In this document: positions 38,488-47,864 of the stretch, one piece after another
Position numbering within the stretch: the first letter of the stretch is position 1
How the letters are laid out: each line of letters opens with the position of its first letter
Assembly: GCA_944321015.1 (NCBI GenBank)
Contig: CALUJS010000003.1
Coordinates: forward strand, 1 to 64,000
Reading direction: 5' to 3'
DNA: 64,000 nucleotides
Source of the DNA: an uncultured Phocaeicola sp.
Lineage (GTDB): Bacteria; Bacteroidota; Bacteroidia; Bacteroidales; Bacteroidaceae
Made by a program: the position numbers and the translations under genes
Notes under the pieces: model-generated
The model's database searches: none
What the model was told of the DNA's origin: nothing
What the model saw: only the letters and a program-made list of their open reading frames with translations

Positions 38488-38597
38488 ATATGACGCGGCG
38501 TGTCCGTCCATATGGACGCTCGAACGCCGACATATGGACGCCCGAACGCCGGCATATGCCTGCGGCCGGCTCGCAATATGGCGGCTTCCGACCCCTC
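38488..38597. repeat. 22-bp phased ATAT array F
   Basis: Five ATAT cores at 38488, 38510, 38532, 38554 and 38576, all exactly 22 bp apart. Interiors vary (ACGCTCGAACGCCG, ACGCCCGAACGCCG, CCTGCGGCCGGCTC). It starts about 118 bp upstream of the kinase gene and ends just past the terminator of the orphan riboswitch transcript. Confidence 0.92.
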
Positions 38598-38605
38598 CAT
38601 ACGGC

Positions 38606-38640
38606 AACAAAATGCCCGGGCGAATCACTTCGGCCGGGCA
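38606..38640 (-). terminator. Terminator of riboswitch transcript
   Basis: TGCCCGG (38613-38619) pairs with CCGGGCA (38634-38640) and is followed on the minus strand by TTTTGTTG. It ends the transcript that begins near 39012. Confidence 0.75.
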
Positions 38641-38674
38641 CTCCTGATAAACTTGGCAGAGTTTATGCAATCTA

Positions 38675-38776
38675 TTATAATCTTAACGTAAATCCGAATC
38701 AAGCGTACTTATTCCCTGATAAGTACACGGATATGCACGTCAGGAGCCGGAGTGTGCCGACAGCCGTGATTTCCAT
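38675..38776 (-). pseudogene. Possible remnant of a riboswitch-controlled TonB-receptor gene
   Basis: From ATG 38776 a 25-codon frame runs with a hydrophobic start (MEITAVGTLRLLTCISVYL) to TGA at 38699. In the same frame, past that stop, the codons read FGFTLRL then TAA at 38675, the kind of C-terminus seen in TonB-dependent receptors. The terminator follows 35 bp on. This fits a btuB-like gene reduced to its two ends by an internal deletion. A second overlapping frame of 27 codons (38709-38792) is also possible. The evidence is short and could be chance. Confidence 0.35.
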
Positions 38777-38829
38777 AAGTCGAGTTGTTCATTCGTCACG
38801 TGCTTCACCTCTTTCCTCGAGGGGTGAAT

Positions 38830-39000
38830 ACCTTTGGTGCAGCATGGCAGGTCTTCTGACTCGTTTCCGTGAGCGGCGCCTTCCCGGTCGTCACCGACCA
38901 GTGGCAAAAGTGGTTGCCCTCACGATTCATATAAACTTACAGCAGCGGGACTGTTCAGGACTCTCACCTGATTCCCTTTTAATCGCTCCCCTGAAAAGGT
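38830..39000 (-). ncRNA. Cobalamin riboswitch
   Basis: All core blocks are present in order on the minus strand: GGGAATCAGGTGAGAGTCC and CAGTCCCGCTGCTGTAAG (38937-38977), the GCCACTGG block (38898-38905), the GGGAAGGCGCCGCTC stem, and the B12 box AGTCAGAAGACCTGCC (38846-38861). Such elements bind adenosyl- or other cobalamins and repress B12 uptake or synthesis genes. No B12 gene follows: the next 190 nt hold only tiny frames and end in a terminator. Confidence 0.93.
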
Positions 39001-39018
39001 TTGCGAACCAATGCACGA

Positions 39019-39049
39019 CAAAAGTAGGCGTTATTTTCAAACCGCCAAA
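39019..39049 (-). promoter_or_regulatory. Consensus promoter of the cobalamin riboswitch
   Basis: Minus strand: TTTG (39046-39049), 19 bp, then TACTTTTG (39019-39026). This is a full match to the Bacteroidetes -33/-7 consensus. Transcription should start near 39012, just before the riboswitch. Confidence 0.8.
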
Positions 39050-39060
39050 ACTTTTCTGCT

Positions 39061-39068
39061 TATATTTG
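39061..39068 (+). promoter_or_regulatory. -7 box before thioesterase gene
   Basis: TATATTTG matches TAnnTTTG, 27 bp before the ATG. It is back to back with the riboswitch promoter. Confidence 0.55.
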
Positions 39069-39095
39069 CGCCGACAAACTTTAAATTTTCGCTTT

Positions 39096-39467
39096 ATGTT
39101 AGAAACCGGATTGACCCACACGAGCCGCACCACCGTGACCGACGCCAACACCGCCGCCACCCTCGGCTCCGGAGATATGGATGTATTGGCCACCCCCGCC
39201 ATGGTGGCACTGATGGAAAACGCCGCCATGCTGTGCGTGGCCGGACAACTGCCCGAAGGCAGCACCACCGTAGGCAGCCGCATGGACACCACGCATGTGA
39301 AACCCTCGCCGCTGGGTGCCACCGTGGAAGCCACTGCCGAACTGACGGAGATAGACGGGCGGAAGCTGACATTCCACGTATCGGCCCGCGAAGGCGACAA
39401 ACTCATCGGCGAAGGCACGCACGTGCGCTACATCGTAGACCGCGCACGCTTCCTGACAAAGTTGTGA
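39096..39467 (+). CDS. Hotdog-fold thioesterase (FlK-like)
   Basis: A 123-residue cytoplasmic protein of the hotdog thioesterase group. It has the active-site region TPAMVALMENAAM (Glu on the hot-dog helix), a following STTVGSRMDTTHVKP block and the strand pattern ATVEATAELTEIDGRKLTFHV. The closest named relative is the fluoroacetyl-CoA thioesterase-like group, which in most bacteria is a general acyl-CoA thioesterase of unknown substrate. The ATG at 39096 follows the promoter box; the longer frame upstream runs antisense through the riboswitch and array F and is not coding. Confidence 0.82.
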   Translation: MLETGLTHTSRTTVTDANTAATLGSGDMDVLATPAMVALMENAAMLCVAGQLPEGSTTVGSRMDTTHVKPSPLGATVEATAELTEIDGRKLTFHVSAREGDKLIGEGTHVRYIVDRARFLTKL

Positions 39468-39473
39468 TGAAGG

Positions 39474-39578
39474 GGACGAGGAGATGAGGAATAAATAAGG
39501 GAACAAGCGGGAGGATTTCTCCTCGCCGGCTTGCCCCCTTGTAGACTCGTCAACTTGTCTCCTCGTTAACTTGTCCCC
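39474..39578. repeat. Purine-rich inverted repeat between thioesterase and BACON genes
   Basis: Left purine-rich arm (GGGGACGAGGAGATGAGG, then AAGGGAACAAGCGGGAGGA) mirrors the right pyrimidine-rich arm (TCCTCGCCGGCTTG, then GTCTCCTCGTTAACTTGTCC). It lies between convergent genes and resembles the element at 54385-54485. Confidence 0.6.
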
Positions 39579-40814
39579 TCACTCAATAATCTGCACCAGA
39601 ATATCGTCCAGGAAGATGCGGTTCTTCTCGCTACCTACGCCAGCCAGGCTGTAGTCCTTTCCGCCCATGAACTTGATTTGCGTCTCGCTCGTCGCGCCAC
39701 GGATGATGAAGCTGCGTTCAGCAATCTCCGGCGCCCAGACATTATAGTCGGCACCATACTCCAGGTTCTTGGAATTCGGATAGTTGTCGATGATATAAGG
39801 TTCGTCGGCTCCTTCCACCCGGCCTGCACCCAGCACGGACACATAAAGCTCGTTGTCGTCCTTCGTTCCGCCTTCCGATACATACGCACAAGCCTTGAAC
39901 GTTACCCGCACATCGGCCGTGCCTTCAATTGCAAGTTTGGGCGATATGAGGTCTCCGGCATATTTCGTCTTACCCAGTTTCACGAAGCCTTGGCGAGCGT
40001 AGAGGCAAGGAGCGCCACTGGCATCTGCCGGAGATGAAGTCCATCCGCGAGCCTGCTCATCGGCTGTCCATTTGTCGTAGCGGGTCTCGCCTTCAGTTTC
40101 ATAAGGTACAGCCGAACCATATGCCAGCCAGCTGAAATCTTCTTGCAGGATGACACTGTTGGAAGCCTGCACCACCTTGACGTCCACGTTGGCCGAAGGT
40201 TCTGCTTCCGACACGCAGTGGATGATACCCGTGCGCTCCACACCCCGGTTCTCAGCCACGGTGAATGACAGCACGCCGTCCTCGTCGATGCCATTGTAGG
40301 TCAACCACGAAGCAGAAGCCTCATCTATCATGCAAGTCCACTCCACGTTTGCCGAAGAAGTCAGGGTGAAAGTGCTTGCGGCTGCGGCAATGCTGACCGT
40401 ACCCGAACCGTCGCCCACATTGATATGAGGCACGGCAGCCTCCTGATCTACCGTGAGCAACACGGGATATTCCTCGCCGTCCACCACCAAGGCCAATTCC
40501 GTGCGGCGTTGTTCGAAAGTGGGGTTTTCCTCCACAATGAGGGTAAAGATGCCGTCGGCCTCGCCTTCATCGGGGAAAGGACGCACCCAGTCGGCTTCAC
40601 CGTCTTTCTTGACTACCTGCCATGGGCGGTTGGAACGCACCGTGATACGATACTCGTCGCCGTCGGCTGTCGGAGTGAAAGTAGTCTGATATTCGTCCTC
40701 CAGTGTCAGGTAGGACGCTACGGTCTCCTCATCTTCGCAAGATGAGCACATGAAGGAGGCACATGCCAGGCAGAGCACAGCCGCCATCTGATGGAAAATG
40801 TCTATTCGTTTCAT
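39579..40814 (-). CDS. BACON-domain surface lipoprotein
   Basis: A 411-residue lipoprotein (lipobox near FMCSSC, Cys about 26). Two BACON-like Ig modules are visible (about 35-125, ending VDQEA; about 130-215, ending VVQAS), each with the pattern NRPWQVV or NVEWTCMI. A C-terminal jelly-roll-like domain (about 220-411) resembles the choice-of-anchor/carbohydrate-binding folds, with ILQEDFSW and a final FLDDILVQ. BACON proteins are accessory binders in SusCD loci. It is last in the SusC-SusD operon, 18 bp after susD. Ligand unknown. Confidence 0.82.
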   Translation of the reverse strand: MKRIDIFHQMAAVLCLACASFMCSSCEDEETVASYLTLEDEYQTTFTPTADGDEYRITVRSNRPWQVVKKDGEADWVRPFPDEGEADGIFTLIVEENPTFEQRRTELALVVDGEEYPVLLTVDQEAAVPHINVGDGSGTVSIAAAASTFTLTSSANVEWTCMIDEASASWLTYNGIDEDGVLSFTVAENRGVERTGIIHCVSEAEPSANVDVKVVQASNSVILQEDFSWLAYGSAVPYETEGETRYDKWTADEQARGWTSSPADASGAPCLYARQGFVKLGKTKYAGDLISPKLAIEGTADVRVTFKACAYVSEGGTKDDNELYVSVLGAGRVEGADEPYIIDNYPNSKNLEYGADYNVWAPEIAERSFIIRGATSETQIKFMGGKDYSLAGVGSEKNRIFLDDILVQIIE

Positions 40815-40832
40815 TGTTTCTTCGTTTGTTTA

Positions 40833-42401
40833 TTAGTTGTTGGCAATAGCCTGTTTGCTCCACCACACAGGCGTCTTCATGTCGTTTTCCCCACCCATGC
40901 GGTCCAGGGCAACCTGCACGTTATCGGCATTGGTAGCCACGCTGTTCACCGGATAGGCGAAGCGTGTGGGCAGGATGTGGTCATTGATGGTACCTTCGCC
41001 GATGGTCAACTCCGGATAGCCCGTGCGGCGGTATTCATGGTAGGCTTCCATGCCCATCCAGAAGAGAGCCAGGTATTTCTGGTCGCCAATGAGTTGCTGC
41101 TTGCTGTCATGTCCGTCCCAGGAAGCCAAGTCGGAGCTGAGGAACTCCTCAATATCCTCCGGCGTGATGTCGGCCGGTTCCTCGCCTTCCGCCAGTTCCA
41201 CAAACGAAGCAAACTCGCCCCACTTCTCACACGAAGCCGTGACGGCAGCTTCATAATATGTGCGGGCGGCACTTTCCCCGCCGTCTATCCACCCCTTGAG
41301 GGCAGCCTCGGCCAAGATAAACTGCAGTTCGTCATAGCACATGAAGAAGGACGGATTGGTGTTACGTCCCAACACGCCGTAGTTCAGATAAGCCGCTCCG
41401 CTGTTGGCTTCGCTCTGCTGCGCGTTCGTACAGCCGCCGATGGTGCCTTTCCAACGGCTGCCGGACTTCTGTGCCATGATGCGCAGACGCGGGTCTTCAT
41501 AAAGCTGCACGCCGTTTTCGGTAATGACGGTCATGTCGATGACCTGGCGCGTAATCTTATACATGGAACGGGTGAAGTCGTTGGCATTCATTCCGTCGTA
41601 GTAGCCCACGTAAGGCTCAATGCCGCTATAGTTCACCCGCGCATTGTCGTCATTGGACTCAAACATGGGATACTTCACCGGGTCGGCCAGCAAGGTGCGC
41701 ATACGGGTCGGGACGTTCATCTCCTGACGGCCTCCCACACGGCAAAGCAAACGCATATAGAGCGTGTTGTTGAATTTGCGCCATGCCTGCATATCACCAC
41801 CGTATAGGCCGTCGAGGGCGGCATCGAGCATGGAGGGATTCGTGGCATAGATGTCGTTGGCACGTTCCAGGTCAGCCATCATCTGCTCGTAGACTTCCTG
41901 CTGGGAGTCATACTTAGGCTTACGGGTACCTCCCTCCTCGCGTCCCTGAAAAGCTTCGGCATAGGGAATGTCGCCAAACATATCCGTCAGGTTGGACATG
42001 AACAGCACTTTCAGCGTCAAGGCCATGGCCATGATAGCCTCTTCGCCCTTCGCCTCGGCCAAGTCATACATATGCATGGTGTTGTTGGCATACCCGGCAT
42101 AGAAGTTCCACAGACCTTTGAAGTCCTGGTCGCCGATGAAGTAACGGTGTTCCTGACGCACGTTGCTGGAAGTACAGGCTGTGTACTGAATCAGTTCACC
42201 GTTCCAATAGCGCGTGTAGCGTTGCCATTCACGCGAACCGTCATAGATAAGGGGTTCCAGCATGCGGCTCGGCTCTATGTCGCCCACCGTCATACGGTTG
42301 GGATTCGTATTGTATTCCTCAAAGTTGTTCGTACATGAGGAGGCAGTCATCAATGCTCCGGCGAGCAGACAGCCTGCCAATATCAGTTGGTTTGTCTTCA
42401 T
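40833..42401 (-). CDS. SusD/RagB-family nutrient-binding lipoprotein
   Basis: Outer-membrane lipoprotein of 522 residues that caps the SusC channel and binds substrate. Signal with lipobox TASSC (Cys-23), then FEEYNTNPNRMT typical of the SusD-like 2 family. TPR-like helices in the first half (AMALTLKVLFMSNLTDMFGD) and the late blocks LIGDQKYLALFWMG and RRTGYPEL match the family. The C-terminus ends WWSKQAIANN. It sits 29 bp after the SusC gene. SusD-like 2 proteins are often found outside classical glycan loci, including peptide and phosphorylated-substrate loci. Confidence 0.93.
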   Translation of the reverse strand: MKTNQLILAGCLLAGALMTASSCTNNFEEYNTNPNRMTVGDIEPSRMLEPLIYDGSREWQRYTRYWNGELIQYTACTSSNVRQEHRYFIGDQDFKGLWNFYAGYANNTMHMYDLAEAKGEEAIMAMALTLKVLFMSNLTDMFGDIPYAEAFQGREEGGTRKPKYDSQQEVYEQMMADLERANDIYATNPSMLDAALDGLYGGDMQAWRKFNNTLYMRLLCRVGGRQEMNVPTRMRTLLADPVKYPMFESNDDNARVNYSGIEPYVGYYDGMNANDFTRSMYKITRQVIDMTVITENGVQLYEDPRLRIMAQKSGSRWKGTIGGCTNAQQSEANSGAAYLNYGVLGRNTNPSFFMCYDELQFILAEAALKGWIDGGESAARTYYEAAVTASCEKWGEFASFVELAEGEEPADITPEDIEEFLSSDLASWDGHDSKQQLIGDQKYLALFWMGMEAYHEYRRTGYPELTIGEGTINDHILPTRFAYPVNSVATNADNVQVALDRMGGENDMKTPVWWSKQAIANN

Positions 42402-42430
42402 AATGTTTTTGTTACTTTCGTTGTTTTGGG

Positions 42431-45400
42431 TTAGAAGGCCAGTTTCAGGTTCACGCCATAAGAGCGGGTCATCGGGAAGGCCACGGTTTCTATACCTTTA
42501 TATATATTGGTGCCGTTCATCATGCCCACTTCGGGGTCGTAGGCTGGGAAACTGGTGATGCAGAACAGGTTTGTGGCCCACACGCCCAGGCTGGCGGAGC
42601 GCACCACTTTCAGTTTCTGCTGCAGCCAGTTGGTGGGCACGTCGTAGTTCAGGCGCATCTCCTTCAGCTTCAGGAAGTCGGTGCTGAAGGTGTTGGCCTC
42701 GGTGTTGTCGCGCACCCAAATGTATTTGTTATAGTAGTCCACGATGTCCTGCGTGATGGTGGTGTTCTTCTGATAGGTAATGGTGCCATCCGGATTCTCA
42801 ATGGCGTTCACGCCCTCATGCACCAGCCCGTCATATCGGCCCGGAAGGGAGTTCTTCAGCTTGCCTTGATAACCCAATGAGAAGTTGGTCACCGAAAAGG
42901 CATTTCCACCCATTTGTGCGGTGAAGGTGGCCGACAGGGTAAAGTCCTTGTAGCGCAACGTCTGGGTCATGCCGCCACGCCAGTCAGGGTTAACCTTGCC
43001 GATACGCCGTGTCGCGCTGTTGTCCAAGATAGGATAACCTGTGGAAGCATCTACCAGATGCATGCCGGAGCAGTCTACCTTATTCCCGTTCTCATCCATG
43101 TAATAGGAACCTTCGGGAGCACGCTGGAAGCCTTTACCATAAATGACATGCATCTCCTCGCCCACGTAAGAGTAGACGAACGTGCGGCTGCCGATGGTGG
43201 TACCCATGCTCGTCTGAAGCGGAGTCTCAGGATCCCAGCCGTCCTGCAAGCTGACAAGCTTGTTCCAGTTACGTGACCAGTTGAAGTTCATTGACCAGGT
43301 AAAGTCCTTGGTGCGGACAGGCACAACGCCGAGCGAAACCTCGATACCCTTGTTCTGAATCTCACCCGCATTAATCTTCATGCTCGTGGCACCCACAATC
43401 TGGTCGAGCGTAGCGCTCACTATCTGGTCAGTGGTGCTCGATGTGTAGAGTGCCAGATCGAACGTCAGGCGGCGTTTGAAGAAGCTACCTTCCAGACCGG
43501 CCTCCCAGCTCTCCACGTTCTCAGGCTTGATGTTCGGGTCGGGGATAGAGCCGGGCAGACGGTATCCGCCGGAGTAGTTCGTAGTGGAATAATATTGGTC
43601 GAGCGAATAAGGATCGGTGTCGTTACCCACATTGGCCCACGAGATCCGCGCCTTCAGGAAATCAATGAACGGAGCACGCTCGCGGAAGTTGAACACTTCA
43701 CTCAACAATACGCTTCCCGACACGGATGGATAGAAGTAAGAACAGTTGTGACGGGGCAACGTGCTCGACCAGTCATTACGGCCCGTGATGTCAAGGAAAT
43801 ACATGTTATCCCAGCTCAACGAAGCGAAACCGTAGAGGCTGTTGATGGCTTTCTCGGAACGGTAAGTGTAGATGTCCGGACGTGAGTCGGCGGGCACGTT
43901 GGCTATGTTGTACACGCCCTCCACGTCGAGCTTTTCCAGCGTGATGCGGTTGTTGAATGCCTTGCGAAACATCTGGTTCCCGCCGAAAGCCACCGAGAAC
44001 CCCAACCGCTCGTCAAACCAACGGTTGTTCGTGTAACGAAGCAGAAAATCAATATTGGACTCATAGTTGCGCAAGCTCTGCTCACGGTAGAAACCATCCT
44101 CGCGCTCCGAATATTTCGGGCGTTGCTGCGTGCGGAACTCATCCACATAATCCACGCCTCCGCGCACCGTCAGCTGCAGGTCGGGCAAGATTTTTGCCGT
44201 CAGGCTGATGTTTCCGAAGAAGCGGTTCTTGTCCAGACCATTCAATCCTTCATAAAGCGTACGATAGGGGTTGAACGACGAAGCCAACGGATAAACCAGG
44301 CAGGAACCACCCGCACCACTGGTGTTCTCATAATTCTCACGTGTGTAGCGACCGGAGAAATACTCGTCGCGCCACAAGTCCATGCTGTTGTTCGTATAGC
44401 CCCAAATGAGCTGATACATCACCGAGCTGGAACCGTAGCCTGCCACGGGGATGTTGTCACTGCCCTTTTTGTAGTAGTTGGCCTTGGCATTGAGGGTGAG
44501 ATATTTGTTCAGTTCTGAAGTGAGCGAAAGGGAGAAACTTTCCTGATTGTAGCCCGTGTTGGGCAGAATCCAGTCATTACGACGGTCGGTAATGGAGAAA
44601 CGCGCGCTGGTGCCCTTGCCATTGCTGCCTTCGATGGTGACGGAGTTGTCAAACGTGAGTCCGGTCTCAAAAAGTCCCGTGTACCAATCGTCCTGATATA
44701 CCCACGGCGTCTTTACCAAAGCGCCGGTTTCCCAATTCTTTCCATTGTATTGGTAACGCAATTTGTTGGGGTCGTATTTCTCGCCGAATGCATAGCGGGA
44801 GATGTGCTGCTTCACGGCAATGCCGTCCGGAGCCTGTTCGGGCGTGAGCGTCCAGAGGCAATAGGGGTCGAGTCCGGCATCCGAACCGGAACCGTACTCG
44901 GTCTGGAAGTCAGGCCAGTAGCCTGCCTTTTCCCATACTACGGACGAGCTGAAGCTGACGCCTATGCCCTTGTCCGTCCGTCCCTTCTTCGTGGTGATGA
45001 CAATGGCGCCGTTGGCTGCGCGCGAACCGTAAAGAGCGGTGGCGGCAGGGCCTTTCAGCACGGAGACGGACTCGATGTCGTCGGGGTTGATGTCGCTTGC
45101 GCCGTTACCGAAATCCACAGGCGCATCGGCATTGCTATAAGACGAACCGCTACCCGATTCCGACGTACCGCTGTAGACGGGAATGCCATCGATGACGAAA
45201 AGGGCTTCGTTTGACCCATAGTTGAGCGACTGGTCGCCACGGAGCGTCACACGCAAGGAGCCTATCGGGCCGGAACCTGCGCCGGACATGGTGAGTCCGG
45301 CCACCTTGCCATCGAGGGCATTGAGCCAGTTGCCGGAAAGGTTGCTCGTCACTTCGTCTTCGTCGAGCTTCGATACGGCGTAACCCAGCGACTTCTGCTC

Positions 45401-45766
45401 GCGGGTAATGCCGAGGGCGGTCACCACGGTTTCCTGAAGCATATGCGAGGCTTCCTGCATAATGATGCGAAAGTCGGCCCGGCTGCCCACTTTAATCTCC
45501 TGAGCGTTGTACCCCATATAGCTGATGGCAAGAGTGGCATCGGCTGCATCGGCCACGGAGAGGTGGAAATGTCCGTCGATGTCGGACACTGTGCCCTGTG
45601 CCGTGCCTTTTACTTTGATGACGGCACCGATGAGGGGCGTCTTGCCATCGGGTTCATAGATGGTTCCGGTCAGGGCTTTTTGTTCCTGGGCGGAAAGTTG
45701 CAAGGCGAGCAGCGCGCCGGTGAAAAGCAGGGCTGCCTTGCGCATGCGGTTGTTTGTGATAGTCAT
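42431..45766 (-). CDS. SusC/RagA-family TonB-linked outer-membrane transporter
   Basis: 1111-residue TonB-dependent transporter. Signal peptide ends QLSAQ; then a CarboxypepD_reg-like domain (about 30-105, GTIYEPDGKTPLIGAVIKVKG), a plug domain with ETVVTALGI and GLTMSGAGSGP, the SusC signature SVSVLKGPAATALYGSRAANG, and a barrel that ends YGVNLKLAF with terminal Phe. No N-terminal signalling extension is present, so control through an anti-sigma factor is unlikely. It is preceded on the same strand by a MetallophosN/C gene at a 92-bp gap. Substrate unknown; the neighbours point to something phosphorylated. Confidence 0.95.
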   Translation of the reverse strand: MTITNNRMRKAALLFTGALLALQLSAQEQKALTGTIYEPDGKTPLIGAVIKVKGTAQGTVSDIDGHFHLSVADAADATLAISYMGYNAQEIKVGSRADFRIIMQEASHMLQETVVTALGITREQKSLGYAVSKLDEDEVTSNLSGNWLNALDGKVAGLTMSGAGSGPIGSLRVTLRGDQSLNYGSNEALFVIDGIPVYSGTSESGSGSSYSNADAPVDFGNGASDINPDDIESVSVLKGPAATALYGSRAANGAIVITTKKGRTDKGIGVSFSSSVVWEKAGYWPDFQTEYGSGSDAGLDPYCLWTLTPEQAPDGIAVKQHISRYAFGEKYDPNKLRYQYNGKNWETGALVKTPWVYQDDWYTGLFETGLTFDNSVTIEGSNGKGTSARFSITDRRNDWILPNTGYNQESFSLSLTSELNKYLTLNAKANYYKKGSDNIPVAGYGSSSVMYQLIWGYTNNSMDLWRDEYFSGRYTRENYENTSGAGGSCLVYPLASSFNPYRTLYEGLNGLDKNRFFGNISLTAKILPDLQLTVRGGVDYVDEFRTQQRPKYSEREDGFYREQSLRNYESNIDFLLRYTNNRWFDERLGFSVAFGGNQMFRKAFNNRITLEKLDVEGVYNIANVPADSRPDIYTYRSEKAINSLYGFASLSWDNMYFLDITGRNDWSSTLPRHNCSYFYPSVSGSVLLSEVFNFRERAPFIDFLKARISWANVGNDTDPYSLDQYYSTTNYSGGYRLPGSIPDPNIKPENVESWEAGLEGSFFKRRLTFDLALYTSSTTDQIVSATLDQIVGATSMKINAGEIQNKGIEVSLGVVPVRTKDFTWSMNFNWSRNWNKLVSLQDGWDPETPLQTSMGTTIGSRTFVYSYVGEEMHVIYGKGFQRAPEGSYYMDENGNKVDCSGMHLVDASTGYPILDNSATRRIGKVNPDWRGGMTQTLRYKDFTLSATFTAQMGGNAFSVTNFSLGYQGKLKNSLPGRYDGLVHEGVNAIENPDGTITYQKNTTITQDIVDYYNKYIWVRDNTEANTFSTDFLKLKEMRLNYDVPTNWLQQKLKVVRSASLGVWATNLFCITSFPAYDPEVGMMNGTNIYKGIETVAFPMTRSYGVNLKLAF

Positions 45767-45858
45767 TGTTATGTAGGTTGTTTATGGATGGGTTAATATT
45801 GGTTGGGACATGGATTGCGTAGCATTGGCGCTGCCATCAGGCGGCAAACGCCCGGCTG

Positions 45859-47814
45859 TCAACGCATGTCGCAACTGAGGGCCTTGGGACGCTCCATGGT
45901 TTCGGTATAGGGGCGGCCGAAGCGGTCGGTCACGGTGATGACGAGCGGCGTATCGGGAGCCGAAGCGGTGACTTCAAACATGTGCGACGTCTGTTCGGTC
46001 ACGAAACTGGACGTAGGCGTGGAGCCTTTGTCGAGCCGCTTGGCCTCGTAGGAGATGATGTGCAGGGGGTCATCGGCACTCACGCGCTTCACTTCGAGGG
46101 GCCGGCCGTTTTCGGTAACTTCCACCGTCCAATCGGCATCCCAGTTCCACACGTTGATGAGCACCTTGTTGTCGCTCCGCTTGGAAGCGTAGGTTCCGGC
46201 ATAGGAAGCCAACTTCTCATCAGTGCTGCCGGGGGCATACTTGGCTGCCGTGATGTGGCATTCGTTGAGGTCGTAGGCGCGGAACTGGCAGTCGCGGTCG
46301 AGGCCCGTTCCTTTATAGTACCACTCGGCATCGCGGCCACGGTAAGTCCACACGGCATAGCCGCCGGGGCTTCCGTCCTTGCAGATGTGGTTGTTGGCAT
46401 AGCCTGTGTTTCCGGTCCACCACCAGGTGGCGCACACGGCGGCGGTGTTGTGCTCCATGATGTTTCCGTCTTCCACGGTGAAGTTGATGTGGGTGTGTCC
46501 GGTGAGCACTTGCACGTTTTCAAAACCGGCAAGGGCGTTCTTCAAGGCAGCGCCGTTTTTGAGCGTCACGCCTTCAAGCACCGTGCCGGTAGCTCCCAGC
46601 AACCAAGGATTGCGGTGAAGGTTGACGTGCATGCAGAGCATGATGGGCGTAGTCTTGTCGGTCACGTAAGAGAGGTCTTTCTCCAGCCAGGCCATCTGCT
46701 CCGGAGTGATGTATCCGTTATAGTTGCGTTCGCCCACAGTGCCTTCGGAAGCTCCGGTATTGAGATACTGCACGTTGTCGAGCACCACATAGTGCACTTC
46801 TCCGAGGTTGAAGGAATAGTAGGTGGGGCAAACGTCGTCTTTGAAGGATTGCTCGGCTTTCCAATCGTAGGCCATGTAGGGGTCGTTGTCGTGATTGCCC
46901 GGCATGTTGAACACGGGGCAGTCCACGCGGTGTATCTGCTCCAAGAACTGCGGGTAGCGGAAGTTGTTGCTGTACCAGTAGAGGTCCCAAGTGAGATCGC
47001 CCAGCGTAAGTCCGTATACGCGTGCTCCGTCGGCAGCCTCAACGGCAATCTGCGCGTTTACGTCCTCCACGAAGTTGTCATACTGCGCCAAGTCGTTGGT
47101 GCGGTTGGCCAGGTGGAAGTCGGCCATAACGAACACTTTATGGTTGGTGTTGTCCACGCGGTGAAGCACGAAGTCCTGTTGCTCGCTGACCGTGGCGGCA
47201 GCGGTGAGATGCTTGAAGAATTGGGGTTCATTGCCGGTCACGCAGTCTACTTCATAATTGGCGGGTACGGAGATGAACACGTAGCCGTTTGCTTTCTCAG
47301 AGGGGAGGTAGTAGATGCCGTCCTCATCGGTGGCGGTCACTTCGTATCCGTCGGAAACCACCACGCCGGCCACACCCAGTCCGTTGCATGACACACGCCC
47401 TTTCACGGTCATGCCATCACGGTCGGGCACGGGCACCTGCACATATTCCATTTGTATGCTGACGGTGCCCAAGGGCAAGGTCTGGTCGCCACGCATGAGA
47501 GTCAGGACATACGTCCCGGCGGAAAACCCGTCGGGGAGCATCACGCTGAAACTGCCATCGGTCACGTCGGTCACCTGCAGTTCATACGTCGCGCCCTGCG
47601 CGCCGCTGCCTTTGAGTTGCAGGAAGTCGGTCACCTGCACGCCGCTGCCGGTGAGCTTGAGGGGATTTCCCTGGGTGACGGTGATGGAAGAAGGAAGGCT
47701 GACGCCTTTGACGGGGATTGACTGAAGAGCCGTGTAGCGGACTTCGTCCTTGCAGCTCGACATCAGGCTCGCGCTGCCCAAAAGAAGGGGCACGCAAAAG
47801 AGAATCCATTTCAT
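45859..47814 (-). CDS. Calcineurin-like phosphoesterase lipoprotein (MetallophosN/C type)
   Basis: A 651-residue lipoprotein (LMSSC, Cys-21). Residues about 30-120 form an extra beta domain. A MetallophosN-like domain follows (about 125-200, GRVSCNGLGVAGVVVSDGYE), then the phosphoesterase core with metal ligands ADFHLANRT, GDLTWDLYW, GNHDNDPYM, MHVNLHRN and GHTHINF, then a MetallophosC region. It hydrolyses a phosphoester in the periplasm or at the cell surface; the substrate is unknown. It is upstream of susC on the same strand and divergent from a shorter paralog at 48221. Confidence 0.88.
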   Translation of the reverse strand: MKWILFCVPLLLGSASLMSSCKDEVRYTALQSIPVKGVSLPSSITVTQGNPLKLTGSGVQVTDFLQLKGSGAQGATYELQVTDVTDGSFSVMLPDGFSAGTYVLTLMRGDQTLPLGTVSIQMEYVQVPVPDRDGMTVKGRVSCNGLGVAGVVVSDGYEVTATDEDGIYYLPSEKANGYVFISVPANYEVDCVTGNEPQFFKHLTAAATVSEQQDFVLHRVDNTNHKVFVMADFHLANRTNDLAQYDNFVEDVNAQIAVEAADGARVYGLTLGDLTWDLYWYSNNFRYPQFLEQIHRVDCPVFNMPGNHDNDPYMAYDWKAEQSFKDDVCPTYYSFNLGEVHYVVLDNVQYLNTGASEGTVGERNYNGYITPEQMAWLEKDLSYVTDKTTPIMLCMHVNLHRNPWLLGATGTVLEGVTLKNGAALKNALAGFENVQVLTGHTHINFTVEDGNIMEHNTAAVCATWWWTGNTGYANNHICKDGSPGGYAVWTYRGRDAEWYYKGTGLDRDCQFRAYDLNECHITAAKYAPGSTDEKLASYAGTYASKRSDNKVLINVWNWDADWTVEVTENGRPLEVKRVSADDPLHIISYEAKRLDKGSTPTSSFVTEQTSHMFEVTASAPDTPLVITVTDRFGRPYTETMERPKALSCDMR

Positions 47815-47864
47815 ACGATTTTCGATAATAATTGTGTTGGTTTGTTTAGGAATCTTTCACGCCG

